From Eubacteriales bacterium (GTDB lineage Bacteria > Bacillota > Clostridia > Oscillospirales > Oscillospiraceae), in NCBI GenBank assembly GCA_030536515.1, contig JAUNPV010000002.1, positions 124,001 to 188,000 of the forward strand: a stretch of 64,000 bases of DNA. The letters are read 5' to 3'. Positions within the stretch are counted from its first letter, which is position 1; each line of letters starts with the position of its first letter. Below are positions 10,281-19,021 of the stretch, one piece after another. The notes beneath the pieces are model-generated. The model did not search any database and had not been told where the DNA came from. It saw nothing but the letters and a program-made list of their open reading frames with translations. Made by a program: the position numbers and the translations under genes.

Positions 10281-10886
10281 TCAATATGTATTCCCAAGAA
10301 ATTCAAATGCCAGGGCAGAAACCGCCGCAGCCAGAGCCTTTTGAATCTCCATAAGCTCCATCGAAGGCTTCCCCTGTTCCGGCAGGTATGGCACGTGGAG
10401 GAAGCCCACCCGGGTTTTCGTTTCTCTGTAATGATGCAGAAGGGTGTACATTAGGTCGTTGCACACGTAGGTTCCGGCGGTGTTGGACACGGCGGCGGGG
10501 AGGCCCAGCTTCCGGATGGCGGCGGCCATGGCCTCCACCGGGACGGTGGCGAACAGCCCGTCGGGCCCGCCCTTTACCACCGGCTCCTCCACAGGCATAA
10601 ATCCTGCGTTATCCGGGATGGAGGCGGACCGGCAGTTGATGGCGATGCGCTCGGGGGTCACGGCGCCCCGGCCGCCGGCCTGGCCGATGCAGAGAATCAC
10701 ATCCGGGTCCAGAGTCCCGGCGGCAGAGAGCACCCGCTCCCCTGCCAGGCCGAACACCACCGGCACCTGCAGCTTTGTCAGTGCGAAGTCTCCGATGGTT
10801 TCCGGCAGCATCCGCACCGCCTCCCAGGAGGGGTTGAGCTTCTCCCCGCCGAAGGGCTCAAATCCGGTTATCAGCAGCTTTTTCAC
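10281..10886 (-). CDS. pcp: Pyroglutamyl-peptidase I
   Basis: A 201-residue cysteine peptidase of family C15 that removes N-terminal pyroglutamate. It starts with the family signature ITGFEPFGG; the catalytic triad is visible as glutamate in TPERIAIN (about residue 80), cysteine in TAGTYVCNDLMY (about 143) and histidine in GFLHVPYLP (about 167). The start is GTG 10886, chosen because GGGAGG lies seven bases upstream while earlier starts lack a site. It is upstream of, and co-oriented with, the valS leader, and divergent from the glycosyltransferase gene. Confidence 0.94.
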   Translation of the reverse strand: MKKLLITGFEPFGGEKLNPSWEAVRMLPETIGDFALTKLQVPVVFGLAGERVLSAAGTLDPDVILCIGQAGGRGAVTPERIAINCRSASIPDNAGFMPVEEPVVKGGPDGLFATVPVEAMAAAIRKLGLPAAVSNTAGTYVCNDLMYTLLHHYRETKTRVGFLHVPYLPEQGKPSMELMEIQKALAAAVSALAFEFLGNTY

Positions 10887-10959
10887 AGCGTCGCCTCCCT
10901 TGCTTTTGAAAATCATACCAGATATTTCCCGATTTTTCAAGAGGAATCCCCTTCCCGAC

Positions 10960-10988
10960 TTGACGATTTGCAAAATGGAGGCTATAAT
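10960..10988 (+). promoter_or_regulatory. Sigma-A promoter of the glycosyltransferase gene
   Basis: TTGACG (10960-10965), 17-bp spacer, TATAAT (10983-10988). It lies about 30 bases before the start codon, so the leader is very short. Confidence 0.85.
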
Positions 10989-11018
10989 AAACCCACCTTG
11001 AAAAGTGAGATGATTGCT

Positions 11019-11957
11019 ATGAAACTATCCCTGGTTGTTCCCTGCTATAACGAGGCCGAAAATGTGGCCGCCTTTCAGCAGGCCGTCATGGCCGCCTTCG
11101 ATGGCTGCGGCTATGACTATGAAATTATTTTTGTCAACGACGGCAGCAAGGATGCCACCCTTCACAATCTGAAAAAGCTCCACGCCGCCCAGGCCTGCCC
11201 GGTGAAGGTAATCTCTTTCGCCCGGAACTTCGGCAAGGAGGCGGGCATCTACGCTGGCCTTCAGCACGCCGTAGGCGAATACACCGCCCTCATCGATGCC
11301 GATTTACAGCAGCGGCCGGAAATCGTCCGGGATATGGTGAAGATTCTCGACGAGCAGCCGGAAACCGACGTGGTGGCCGCCTACCAGGACCGCCGCAGCG
11401 AGAGCAAGGTGCTGTCCTTCTTCAAAAAGAGCTTTTACGCCCTCATCAACAGGCTCTCCAAGGTGACCTTGCAGCCTGACGCCAGCGACTTCCGCACCTT
11501 CCGTGCCTCCGTCCGGGAGAGCATCCTGGAGCTGGGCGAGTACCACCGGTTCAGCAAGGGCATTTTCGCCTGGGTGGGCTATGAGACCTGCTTCATCCCC
11601 TATACCGCCTGCGAGCGGGCCGCCGGGACCACCAAGTGGAGCTTCTGGAAGCTATTCGAGTACGCCCTGGAGGGCATCGTCGGCTACTCCACCGCACCTT
11701 TGCGGCTGGCCACGGTGCTGGGCGGCGTTTCCGGCATTGCGGCGCTGCTGTATCTGGTGTGGGTGGTGCTGGAAAAAATCATCAGAGACATCAGCGTCCC
11801 CGGGTATCCCACCATCATTGTGCTGATTCTGTTCTTTGGCAGTATGCAGCTGTTCTGCATCGGCATCATCGGCGAATACGTAGGCCGAATCTTCGAGCAG
11901 TGCAAGGACCGGCCCATCTATATCGCAAAAGAAGTGCTTACTTACGAGGAAAAGTAA
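11019..11957 (+). CDS. Family 2 glycosyltransferase, DPM1/GtrB-like membrane enzyme
   Basis: A 312-residue enzyme probably moving a sugar from a nucleotide donor to polyprenyl phosphate. The N-terminal GT-A domain shows LVVPCYNEAENV, FVNDGSKD and the DAD motif of ALIDADLQQRPE; the acceptor-side motif is AYQDRRSESKVLS. Two C-terminal transmembrane helices (about residues 235-260 and 270-295) anchor it, as in GtrB and YkcC relatives. The start could be 11019 or an in-frame ATG at 11010; the first is used. Such enzymes supply glycosyl-phospholipid donors for surface polymers; no partner flippase is adjacent. Confidence 0.9.
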   Translation: MKLSLVVPCYNEAENVAAFQQAVMAAFDGCGYDYEIIFVNDGSKDATLHNLKKLHAAQACPVKVISFARNFGKEAGIYAGLQHAVGEYTALIDADLQQRPEIVRDMVKILDEQPETDVVAAYQDRRSESKVLSFFKKSFYALINRLSKVTLQPDASDFRTFRASVRESILELGEYHRFSKGIFAWVGYETCFIPYTACERAAGTTKWSFWKLFEYALEGIVGYSTAPLRLATVLGGVSGIAALLYLVWVVLEKIIRDISVPGYPTIIVLILFFGSMQLFCIGIIGEYVGRIFEQCKDRPIYIAKEVLTYEEK

Positions 11958-11962
11958 ATTCA

Positions 11963-12003
11963 AAGGCCCACCGTTTTGAAGTAATAAACGGTGGGCCTTC
12001 TTA
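11963..12003 (+). terminator. Terminator of the glycosyltransferase gene
   Basis: AAGGCCCACCGTTT (11963-11976) pairs with AAACGGTGGGCCTT (11986-11999) and is followed by CTTATTCTT. It lies between convergent genes and may serve both. Confidence 0.8.
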
Positions 12004-12204
12004 TTCTTCCTTGATATACTCCATGATATTTTCAACACGGCAGTCCAGAATCTTGCAGAAGATATCAATGGTATGGGTGCTGACATACTCATTTCGCTTT
12101 AATCTTGTAATCTGAGAAGGGCTGATTCCATGGGTCTTAATCAGCGTATACTGGGTCACGCCCTTTTCTTTCATCGTTTTCCACAAATTTGCATATGAAA
12201 TCAT
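12001..12204 (-). CDS. Small XRE-family transcriptional regulator
   Basis: A 67-residue stand-alone Cro/C1 helix-turn-helix protein: the HTH covers TQYTLIKTHGISPSQITRLKRNEY, followed by the typical C-terminal helix TIDIFCKILDCRVENIMEY. It has no effector domain. It is divergent from the membrane-protein gene at 12327 with a 122-bp shared promoter region, suggesting that it regulates that gene or itself. Both genes are richer in A+T than their surroundings, a sign of acquisition. Confidence 0.85.
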   Translation of the reverse strand: MISYANLWKTMKEKGVTQYTLIKTHGISPSQITRLKRNEYVSTHTIDIFCKILDCRVENIMEYIKEE

Positions 12205-12228
12205 GTCACTTACGCCTCACATTCATAC

Positions 12229-12257
12229 TTGAATGTTAACCGCAAATGGTATATAAT
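12229..12257 (+). promoter_or_regulatory. Promoter of the 12.3-kb membrane protein
   Basis: TTGAAT, 17-bp spacer, TATAAT (12252-12257), in the region shared with the divergent XRE regulator. Confidence 0.75.
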
Positions 12258-12326
12258 ACTATTAACCAAAATCAGTTAATATCTATGCAATCTATGATTT
12301 TAGAAACAGGATAAAGGAGATAACAT

Positions 12327-12785
12327 ATGTATTTCTTTTTTACTTTCCCACTATGGCCTATTTTCGCTATGCTTTTCTTTGTCATTATCGGCGCAGGCGT
12401 TGTCGTTGAATGGATTGTTCAGCATATTCTAATTATTTCCGTTGTTATTTGGTTGATTACTTTTCTATTTGCTGTTCTTATTTCTGAAAAGGGAAACAAA
12501 CTATTTTCAGTATCTTGCCTCTCTCTTTTCATAGCTCCATACATTGCTCTGGTGTCATGCTTCTTTAATGTAGTCTCTGCACTGGATAAAGGAGATATTT
12601 TCGTTTTGGTTGTAAACTTGTTTGGCGTATTTGGAGGCTTGATATCGGCACTTCCCTCTTTGGGAGTCCTTGCATTGGAAGAAGATCATTTGTTTTGTCA
12701 AAATAATCGAAATAAATGGTTAGCCGTTTTGAATTATTTCATTGCGTTTGCCATGTCCATAATATACTACAAAATTAGTTTTTGA
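12327..12785 (+). CDS. Hypothetical multi-pass membrane protein
   Basis: A 152-residue protein with about five hydrophobic helices and few charged residues; I do not recognise a family. AAAGGAG lies nine bases before the ATG. Base composition is distinctly AT-rich compared with recQ and the glycosyltransferase on either side. With the divergent XRE regulator it looks like a small acquired cassette; regulator/membrane-protein pairs of this kind can be immunity or stress genes, but no evidence here decides that. Confidence 0.6.
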   Translation: MYFFFTFPLWPIFAMLFFVIIGAGVVVEWIVQHILIISVVIWLITFLFAVLISEKGNKLFSVSCLSLFIAPYIALVSCFFNVVSALDKGDIFVLVVNLFGVFGGLISALPSLGVLALEEDHLFCQNNRNKWLAVLNYFIAFAMSIIYYKISF

Positions 12786-12803
12786 AATCTATAAAGCAAA
12801 GCA

Positions 12804-12846
12804 ATAATCCCCCAGTTTATCCGATTCGGAAAGCTGGGGGATTATA
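12804..12846. terminator. Bidirectional terminator
   Basis: ATAATCCCCCAG pairs with CTGGGGGATTAT across a 15-20-nt loop, between the convergent membrane-protein and recQ genes; T/A tracts flank both sides. Confidence 0.8.
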
Positions 12847-12848
12847 AT

Positions 12849-14678
12849 TTACTCCGGGTGCTCGTCCAGATACTCCCGGATGCACGCCAGGAAGGTCTCG
12901 CCGTACCAGGCGGATTTCAGGGTGCCGACGCCGGAAATGCGCTTGAAGTCCGTCATGGTCCGGGGCTTCTGCATGGCCATTTCCGAAAGGGTGGCGTTGG
13001 AGAATACCATATAGGCGGGCATTCCTGCATCCCGGGCGATTTCAAAGCGGCGGGCCTTGAGCACATCAAAGAGGTCGGCTGCTGCCGGGGTCATACTGTG
13101 GGCGGCGGGAACGGGCTTCTCCGCCTGGACCTCCCGCTTCATAACCACCCGTTCGTCCTGATACAGGACATTTCCGGCGGCGGGGGTCAGCTGGAGGGTC
13201 TGGTGCTCCAGCTCCGACTGGAGATACCCCTCCGCTTCCAGATGCTCGGCCATGGCATGGATATCGCTGCGGGTGCGGTCCTTCAGCAGGCCGTAGGTGC
13301 TGATGTCCTCCAGGCCCAGCTCCTTCACCTGCTTATTTTTGCTGCCCCGCAGCACGTTTCCCAGGAGGTTGATGCCCACCCAGTAGCCCAGCTTCTGGTG
13401 GATGCGTTTGGTACAGGAGAGGATGATCTGGGCCTCCCGGGTGATGTCCACCTCTTCGTACTCGCCCTTGCAGTTGCCGCAGTTTCCGCATATTTCCGGG
13501 TGCTTCTGGCCGAAATACTCCAGGATATACCCCCGGAGGCAGGTATTTGTCTTGCAGTAGCCCACCATGGCCTCCAGCCGCTTCAAATCCTGCTGTCTGA
13601 CCTGCTCCTGCTGCTTTTCGTCCAACTCCTCATTGTCCGAGCTGTTGTTGATGAGGAACCGGGCGGTGTTCACGTCCCCGGCGCTGTACAGCAGGATGCA
13701 GTCCGCCTCTGCCCCGTCCCGGCCGGCACGGCCCGCCTCCTGGTAGTAGGCCTCCATGCTCTTTGGCATATTGTAGTGGATGACGAAGCTGACGTTGCTT
13801 TTGTCAATGCCCATGCCGAAGGCGTTGGTGGCCACCATGATGGTTTTCCGGTCAAACTGGAAGTCCTCCTGGTTGGCGCTGCGCTCCTGCTCGTCCAGGC
13901 CCGCATGGTAGCGGGTAGCCGCATAGCCCTGGGCCAGGAGATTTTCGCAGACGGTCTCCACCTTTTTCCGAGTGGAGCAGTAGATAATGCCGGTTTTGCC
14001 CCGCCGCTCAGACAGCAGTCGGCTGAGAGTCTGGTCCTTCAGCTCCGGCTTCAGCACGTCAAAATACAGGTTTGGCCGGTCGAAGCCCGTCAGAGCGGTG
14101 ACCGGCTCCCGGAGCTTCAGAATCCGCTCAATGTCCTCCCGGACCTGGCGGGTGGCCGTGGCCGTAAAGGCCCCCACCACCGGCCGCCGGGGCAGGCTCT
14201 CCACAAAATTCACAATTCTCAAATAGCTGGGCCGGAAATCCTGGCCCCACTGGGAGATGCAGTGGGCCTCATCCACCGCCAGAAAGGAGATGTTCAGCTT
14301 CTCCGCCACGCCGCCGAAGCCGGGATAGTCCAGCCGTTCCGGGGCCACATATACGATTTTGTACATCCCTGCCAGCAGGTTCCGGTACACCAGCCGCATC
14401 TGGGCGGTGTTCAGCGTGGAGTTGATATAGGCCGCCGGGACCCCCGCCGCTTTCAGGGCCATCACCTGGTCCCGCATCAGGGAAATCAGCGGCGAGACCA
14501 CCAGGGTGATGCCCGGCAGCAGCATGGCCGGTATCTGATAGCACATACTCTTCCCGCCGCCGGTGGGCATGACACCGAACACATCCCGCCCGGCCAGCAC
14601 CCCGTCGATGAGCTGCTCCTGGCCCGGGCGGAAGTCCCGGTAGCCAAAGACCTGCTCTAAAACTGAAAATTTATCCAT
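12849..14678 (-). CDS. recQ: ATP-dependent DNA helicase RecQ
   Basis: A 609-residue RecQ helicase for recombination and stalled-fork repair. Motif 0 (FRPGQEQLIDGVL), Walker A (TGGGKSMCYQ), the DEAH box (AVDEAHCISQWG), motif V/VI (NAFGMGIDKSNV, QEAGRAGRDG) are all present. The zinc-binding RQC region shows C...CGNCGNC, then winged-helix and a C-terminal HRDC domain (MTPAAADLFDVLKARRFEIARDAGMP...). Start ATG 14678 has TGAGGAAA just upstream; the longer open frame begins in non-coding sequence. Length matches typical bacterial RecQ. Confidence 0.96.
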   Translation of the reverse strand: MDKFSVLEQVFGYRDFRPGQEQLIDGVLAGRDVFGVMPTGGGKSMCYQIPAMLLPGITLVVSPLISLMRDQVMALKAAGVPAAYINSTLNTAQMRLVYRNLLAGMYKIVYVAPERLDYPGFGGVAEKLNISFLAVDEAHCISQWGQDFRPSYLRIVNFVESLPRRPVVGAFTATATRQVREDIERILKLREPVTALTGFDRPNLYFDVLKPELKDQTLSRLLSERRGKTGIIYCSTRKKVETVCENLLAQGYAATRYHAGLDEQERSANQEDFQFDRKTIMVATNAFGMGIDKSNVSFVIHYNMPKSMEAYYQEAGRAGRDGAEADCILLYSAGDVNTARFLINNSSDNEELDEKQQEQVRQQDLKRLEAMVGYCKTNTCLRGYILEYFGQKHPEICGNCGNCKGEYEEVDITREAQIILSCTKRIHQKLGYWVGINLLGNVLRGSKNKQVKELGLEDISTYGLLKDRTRSDIHAMAEHLEAEGYLQSELEHQTLQLTPAAGNVLYQDERVVMKREVQAEKPVPAAHSMTPAAADLFDVLKARRFEIARDAGMPAYMVFSNATLSEMAMQKPRTMTDFKRISGVGTLKSAWYGETFLACIREYLDEHPE

Positions 14679-14754
14679 TTTCCTCACCGTTCGTCTGTTT
14701 TTCTCTATTTTCGCACAAACCGCCGAAAAAAGCAAGCCCCAAGGTGTTCCCAAA

Positions 14755-14779
14755 CAAAAAGAGGACCCGGGCGGTCCTC
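14755..14779 (-). terminator. Terminator of the 14.8-kb membrane protein gene
   Basis: Minus-strand stem GAGGACC-GCC-CGGGTCCTC (14779-14761) followed by TTTTTG. Confidence 0.75.
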
Positions 14780-14806
14780 ACGGATTCGAATTTTCAATCA
14801 AACGAT

Positions 14807-15217
14807 TTATACGCTTTTCACGCTGATGAAAATATGGCAGACGCCGAACAGCACCCCGCACAGGCACAGCGGCACGCTGGCCGTTACCAGTCCGCTTTCC
14901 AGAAACAGCAGCGTCGGAAGAACGGACAGCACCAGGGCCCTGCGCAAAGAGCGCTCCTTCCAAAGCAGCGCCCAGCCCAGCCAGTAAAGTGCCGCAATCA
15001 AGGTGCCCAGAGCCAGATATGCTGTTCCGGGCGCACGTGTTCCGAAATGGACCGCCATCAGCAGCATACAGCCGTACCGGCCCAGCTGCTCCAAAATTTC
15101 AGCGGTCCGGTTGTGATACCGCTGCACCATGCTGTCCCGGTCCATAATTCCGGCAAGAATGTTTGGAATCAGAAGCAGCAAAACAAGAAAAACGCCGTAT
15201 AGATTCAGCCAGTCCAT
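14807..15217 (-). CDS. Hypothetical membrane protein
   Basis: A 136-residue protein with four predicted transmembrane helices (LYGVFLVLLLLIPNILAG; YGCMLLMAVHFG; YLALGTLIAALYWLGWALL; LCLCGVLFGVCHIFI). I do not recognise it. ATG 15217 is preceded by GGGGTGG at five bases. It is divergent from the two-component system at 15365, so the 147-bp region between carries both promoters. Confidence 0.65.
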   Translation of the reverse strand: MDWLNLYGVFLVLLLLIPNILAGIMDRDSMVQRYHNRTAEILEQLGRYGCMLLMAVHFGTRAPGTAYLALGTLIAALYWLGWALLWKERSLRRALVLSVLPTLLFLESGLVTASVPLCLCGVLFGVCHIFISVKSV

Positions 15218-15291
15218 GTTTCCACCCCTTTCGCCTTCGAGCACAGCTTATCACATAACCTCCGAAAAGGCAATGATTTTTCGGGCACACA

Positions 15292-15333
15292 GTAATAAAA
15301 CGGTAAACTATTTCCCGGAATCTGTGATACAAT
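15292..15333 (+). promoter_or_regulatory. Promoter and response-regulator boxes, system 1 regulator
   Basis: GTAATA (15292-15297) and GTAAAC (15303-15308) are direct repeats spaced by 11 bp, followed 19 bases later by a -10 element TACAAT (15328-15333) with no good -35. The same arrangement (GTAACG repeats, 11-bp period, -10 after 20 bases) stands before the downstream lipoprotein gene, indicating positive autoregulation by the encoded regulator. Confidence 0.65.
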
Positions 15334-15364
15334 GGTGGCAGAAACTGAGGAAAGAAGGATTATG

Positions 15365-16030
15365 ATGGCTGCCAACAGAATTTTGATTGTGGAGGACGAC
15401 CCGGGCATTTCCGGGGCGGTGGCGCTGAATCTGAAATGCGTGGGCTATGAGTGCCTGGTGTTTGACGACGGGCAGCAGGCCGCCGACCATCTGCGCTGGG
15501 ACCACTCCTTTGACCTGGCGCTGCTGGATATCATGCTCCCGGGGCTGGACGGCTTCCAGCTGATGACGCACATGGCGAAATACAACATCCCGGTCATCTG
15601 CATCACCGCCAAAACCGACTGTGAATCCGAGGTCCGGGGCCTCCGGGACGGGGCGGAGGATTACATCGTCAAGCCCTTTGAAATGGTGACGCTGCTGGTT
15701 CGCATGGAAAAGGTTTTACAGCGGTTCGGGCGGCTGAACCAGGTTTTCCGGTTCCGGGACATGACCCTGGATGCCCAGAACCGGACCCTCACCAGGGCCG
15801 GCCAGCCCATCGAGCTGACCCCTCTGGAATTTGACGTGCTGCGGGTGCTGATGAAAAACAAAAACCGCACCGTGTCCCGGGACCGCATCCTCAACGAGAT
15901 TTGGGGCGAGGACTACTTCGGCGACACCCGGACCGTGGACGTGCGGGTGGCCAACATCCGAAAAAAGCTGGGCCTGACGGACGAAATCCGCACCATTTCC
16001 AAAACCGGCTACCGATTGGAGGAGCGCTGA
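15365..16030 (+). CDS. OmpR-family response regulator (system 1)
   Basis: A 221-residue regulator with an N-terminal receiver (acidic pair in IVEDD, phosphoacceptor aspartate in LALLDIMLPG, threonine in ICITAKTD, lysine in DYIVKPFE) and a C-terminal winged helix (LTPLEFDVLRVLMKNKNRTVSRDRIL... RTVDVRVANIRKKL). Two ATGs lie at 15362 and 15365; the second is better spaced from GAAGG. One base separates its stop from the kinase start. The likely targets, from shared promoter boxes, are its own operon and the lipoprotein gene at 17479. Confidence 0.93.
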   Translation: MAANRILIVEDDPGISGAVALNLKCVGYECLVFDDGQQAADHLRWDHSFDLALLDIMLPGLDGFQLMTHMAKYNIPVICITAKTDCESEVRGLRDGAEDYIVKPFEMVTLLVRMEKVLQRFGRLNQVFRFRDMTLDAQNRTLTRAGQPIELTPLEFDVLRVLMKNKNRTVSRDRILNEIWGEDYFGDTRTVDVRVANIRKKLGLTDEIRTISKTGYRLEER

Positions 16031-16031
16031 A

Positions 16032-17396
16032 ATGAAGCTGTGGCAGAAACTCACCGCCGTCTGCGGGGCGGTCCTCATTGGCATAACGGTCGCCTGCTCT
16101 TGGGTGCAGCTGTATTGGACCCAGGAGAAGATACTGGACATCACCCGCCGCCAGGCCGCCGAAAAGCAGAGCGCCCTGGAAACCGCCTTCCACCAGATGG
16201 TGGACTACTACGGCAAGGCCAGCGACCCTCCGGCGGCCCGGCGGGCGCTGCTGCACTACTGCTTTACCCGCTTTGCCGACAGCACCGCCGTTTTGGTTAC
16301 GGACGGAGAAACGGTCTATTCCCAGCTGTCCATTCAGCCGGAAAACTACCTGCAGGTCACGGAGCGGCAGAGCTTTTTCTCCGGCACCGTGGACGGACGG
16401 AGGCTTCTGATGGTGGGCAGAGCCCTGCGCCTGGGGTCCGGCCAGCAGTGCCAGGTCTATGTGACGGAGGACATCACCCAGGTCTACGCCGCCATCCGGC
16501 AAATGGCCCTGCGCTTTGCCCTGCTGGGCGCAGGGGCCATTGTGGCGGGCCTGGGGCTGATGGCCCTTCTGATTTGCCGGTCCATGAGGCCCCTCGGCCA
16601 GCTTCAAAAGGCCGCCGCCCAGATTTCCCAGGGACTGTACGACCGCCGGGCGAAGGTCCGCACCCACGACGAGGTGGGGGACCTGGCCCAGTGCTTCAAT
16701 CAGATGGCGGCATCCGTGGAGCGCCATGTGGAGCAGCTGCTGGAAACCGCCAACCGCCAGCGGCTGTTCATCGGCGGCGTGACCCACGAGTTCAAGACCC
16801 CTCTGACGGCGATTCTGCTCAACGCCGACTCCCTGCAAAACACCTGCATGACCGAGGACGAGCAGCAGCAGGCCCTGGCCTGCATTGAGTCCCAGGGCCG
16901 GTGGCTGGAGCGGATGGTCCAGAAGCTGCTGAAGCTGCTGACCCTGCGGCAGGATGCGGCGTTAAAGCCCCTCCCGGTGGAAACCCTCCTGGACCGGGTC
17001 CGGGAGGCTACGTCGGAGCTGCTGCGGTCCCGGGGCGTTGGCTTAACGGTGGAATGCGGGATGGACTGCATCACCGGGGATATGGACCTGCTCCAATCCG
17101 CCCTGGTCAATCTGGTGGACAACGCCTCCAAGGCCTCCCGGCCGGGGCAGACAGTGGCCCTCTCCGCCCGGGATAACCGGCTGGAGGTCCGGGACTGGGG
17201 CACGGGCATTCCCGCCGCCGCCCTGGCCCACATCACCGAGCCCTTTTACATGGCGGACAAATCCAGAAGCAAAAAGCTGGGCAGCATTGGCCTGGGCCTG
17301 GCCCTGGTCCGGGAGATTGCCCTGGCCCACGGGGCGGAGCTGGAAATCCAAAGCACCCCCGGTGCAGGCACCACCGTGGCCCTCCGTTTCCCGTAA
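16032..17396 (+). CDS. Sensor histidine kinase (system 1)
   Basis: A 454-residue membrane kinase. Two transmembrane helices (about 8-28 and 163-185) frame a ~130-residue extracytoplasmic sensor domain; a HAMP linker follows (MRPLGQLQKAAAQIS), then the H-box GGVTHEFKTPLTAI, N-box NLVDNASKA, D/G1 box VRDWGTGIP and G2 box KLGSIGLGLALV. It pairs with the regulator ending at 16030 and is co-transcribed with it. The sensed signal is unknown; the downstream lipoprotein may take part in sensing or be the effector. Confidence 0.93.
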   Translation: MKLWQKLTAVCGAVLIGITVACSWVQLYWTQEKILDITRRQAAEKQSALETAFHQMVDYYGKASDPPAARRALLHYCFTRFADSTAVLVTDGETVYSQLSIQPENYLQVTERQSFFSGTVDGRRLLMVGRALRLGSGQQCQVYVTEDITQVYAAIRQMALRFALLGAGAIVAGLGLMALLICRSMRPLGQLQKAAAQISQGLYDRRAKVRTHDEVGDLAQCFNQMAASVERHVEQLLETANRQRLFIGGVTHEFKTPLTAILLNADSLQNTCMTEDEQQQALACIESQGRWLERMVQKLLKLLTLRQDAALKPLPVETLLDRVREATSELLRSRGVGLTVECGMDCITGDMDLLQSALVNLVDNASKASRPGQTVALSARDNRLEVRDWGTGIPAAALAHITEPFYMADKSRSKKLGSIGLGLALVREIALAHGAELEIQSTPGAGTTVALRFP

Positions 17397-17446
17397 CGAA
17401 ACGGTAACGGCCCGGTAACGACTTTTCTTCCCCGAGTGCTTAAAAT
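17393..17446 (+). promoter_or_regulatory. Three response-regulator boxes before the lipoprotein gene
   Basis: GTAACG occurs at 17393-17398, 17404-17409 and 17415-17420, an exact 11-bp period (one helical turn). A -10 hexamer TAAAAT is at 17441-17446; the third box overlaps the expected -35 position. This is the geometry of PhoB/OmpR-type activated promoters. The first box overlaps the end of the kinase gene. Confidence 0.7.
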
Positions 17447-17478
17447 GGAAGTATCCTAAAAGAAACGAGGGAAATTAT

Positions 17479-18876
17479 ATGAAAAAAGCAATCCTTATTA
17501 TCCTTCTGTGCCTGTCGCTGGTGCTCACCGGCTGCACCCCCGCCGCCAAGGCCCAGGAAGCGCCACCCGCCCAAAGCCAGACCCAGGCGGAACCGGCCCA
17601 GGACCTGAAGGCCCCCCAGCGGTACACCGGAGAGTGGACCGGCGTGGAGGGCAAGGTGCTGGTCCAGGCCGACGCCGCCGTCACCCTGCCGGAAACCTTG
17701 TCTATCCCCACCGCCACAGTAAAGCGCCACCCCTTCGACCAGGCGGATGTGGATAAGCTGCTGGATGCCTTTCTGAACGGCACGCCCCTCTACCAGGAGA
17801 TTTACGCCTCCAGGCAGGATGCAGAGGAAACTCTGAAAAATTTTGAAGCCCGGATGCGAGGGGAGCTTCCCCTGGGCGATGCCGAATCGGTGGACGAATT
17901 TCCTGCCCTCATCGAGGACCTGAAGGGGCGGCTGGATACATTCCCCGATGAAAATGCCCACATCCCTGTGGAGCCGGTGTTGACTCCCGACGGTCCCGGC
18001 GTTACGACGCTGGCCGGATTTGGTGAGCCGGACGGGCAAAAGTTCCACATCAACATCCGAAACAGCGCAGATTGGTCCTGGGACCAGGCCCTTGTGTGGC
18101 GGGATGGCTACGGCGACACCAACACCGTGTGGGACGATCTGCCCCCTGCCGGCTGCGAGGTGCCCATCCGGGAGGCCTGGACGGACTTCCCTGCTGCCAC
18201 GGCCCAGGAAATGGGCGATCAGCTGATGAAGGACTTAGGGCTGGACACCATGGTCTGCGACCAGGTCATCCCGGTAAATTACTATAACTACAGCCCCGCC
18301 CTGGTCTACGAAAACCCGGAGGAGCAGCCGCCCCATGAGGTGACGGACAAGGGCTACCTGCTGGAATACATCCGCACGGTCAACGGCTTTCCCCTGTGCC
18401 GGACCCCCTTTGCCGGCTCGGCCACCCCGGAGAATGTCCCCGGCGCTGTTTCCTGGAACTATGAACGGGTCCAGGTCTGGGTTGCGGAGAGCGGCATCGT
18501 CTATTTCCGCTGGAATGCCCCCTACGAGGAACCCCAGGTCGTCACGGAGGACAGCCAGCTCATCGACTTCCCCACAGCGGCAGAGGTCTTTGAGAAGATG
18601 GTCTTTGTCAAATGCGACGATATCCGCCGCATAGATGCCATCAACGGCGACGAATCCCTCATCCGCCTGCAAATCGACGAGGTCCGCCTGAGCCTCATGC
18701 GCATCCGCCCCAGCGACTCCATCACGGAAGGCACCCTGGTCCCCGTCTGGGACTTCTGGGGCATCCCCACCTGGGAAACCCCAGCCGAAGGCACCGCCCA
18801 CACCTACCCCCGCACCGTCATCTTCACAGTCAACGCCCTGGACGGCACCGTCATCGACCGGGAGCTGGGGTATTGA
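17479..18876 (+). CDS. Exported lipoprotein of unknown function
   Basis: A 465-residue protein with a lipoprotein signal: basic start, hydrophobic stretch and lipobox LTGC with the acylated cysteine at residue 19, then a low-complexity linker rich in A, Q and P. The mature part is a mixed alpha/beta domain with many acidic and aromatic residues; I do not recognise a named domain with certainty (it resembles DUF6034-type lipoproteins as I recall them). It follows the histidine kinase by 82 bp and has its own regulator-box promoter, so it is probably the main output of that two-component system. Confidence 0.8.
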   Translation: MKKAILIILLCLSLVLTGCTPAAKAQEAPPAQSQTQAEPAQDLKAPQRYTGEWTGVEGKVLVQADAAVTLPETLSIPTATVKRHPFDQADVDKLLDAFLNGTPLYQEIYASRQDAEETLKNFEARMRGELPLGDAESVDEFPALIEDLKGRLDTFPDENAHIPVEPVLTPDGPGVTTLAGFGEPDGQKFHINIRNSADWSWDQALVWRDGYGDTNTVWDDLPPAGCEVPIREAWTDFPAATAQEMGDQLMKDLGLDTMVCDQVIPVNYYNYSPALVYENPEEQPPHEVTDKGYLLEYIRTVNGFPLCRTPFAGSATPENVPGAVSWNYERVQVWVAESGIVYFRWNAPYEEPQVVTEDSQLIDFPTAAEVFEKMVFVKCDDIRRIDAINGDESLIRLQIDEVRLSLMRIRPSDSITEGTLVPVWDFWGIPTWETPAEGTAHTYPRTVIFTVNALDGTVIDRELGY

Positions 18877-18951
18877 AAAGCAAGCCCCACAACCCTGAAC
18901 CAGCTACGTCCATTCAGAGTGACTTGTATGGTTCAATTCCAATACGAAAAC

Positions 18952-18981
18952 CCAAAAGGCTGCCTGCGGGCAGCCTTTTGG
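18952..18981 (+). terminator. Terminator of the lipoprotein gene
   Basis: CCAAAAGGCTGCC-tgcg-GGCAGCCTTTTGG, a 13-bp perfect stem ending in a T-run within the stem. Confidence 0.75.
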
Positions 18982-19021
18982 TCCGATAGAAGCATAAAAT
19001 GAAAGCGCCTCGCAAAATCCC

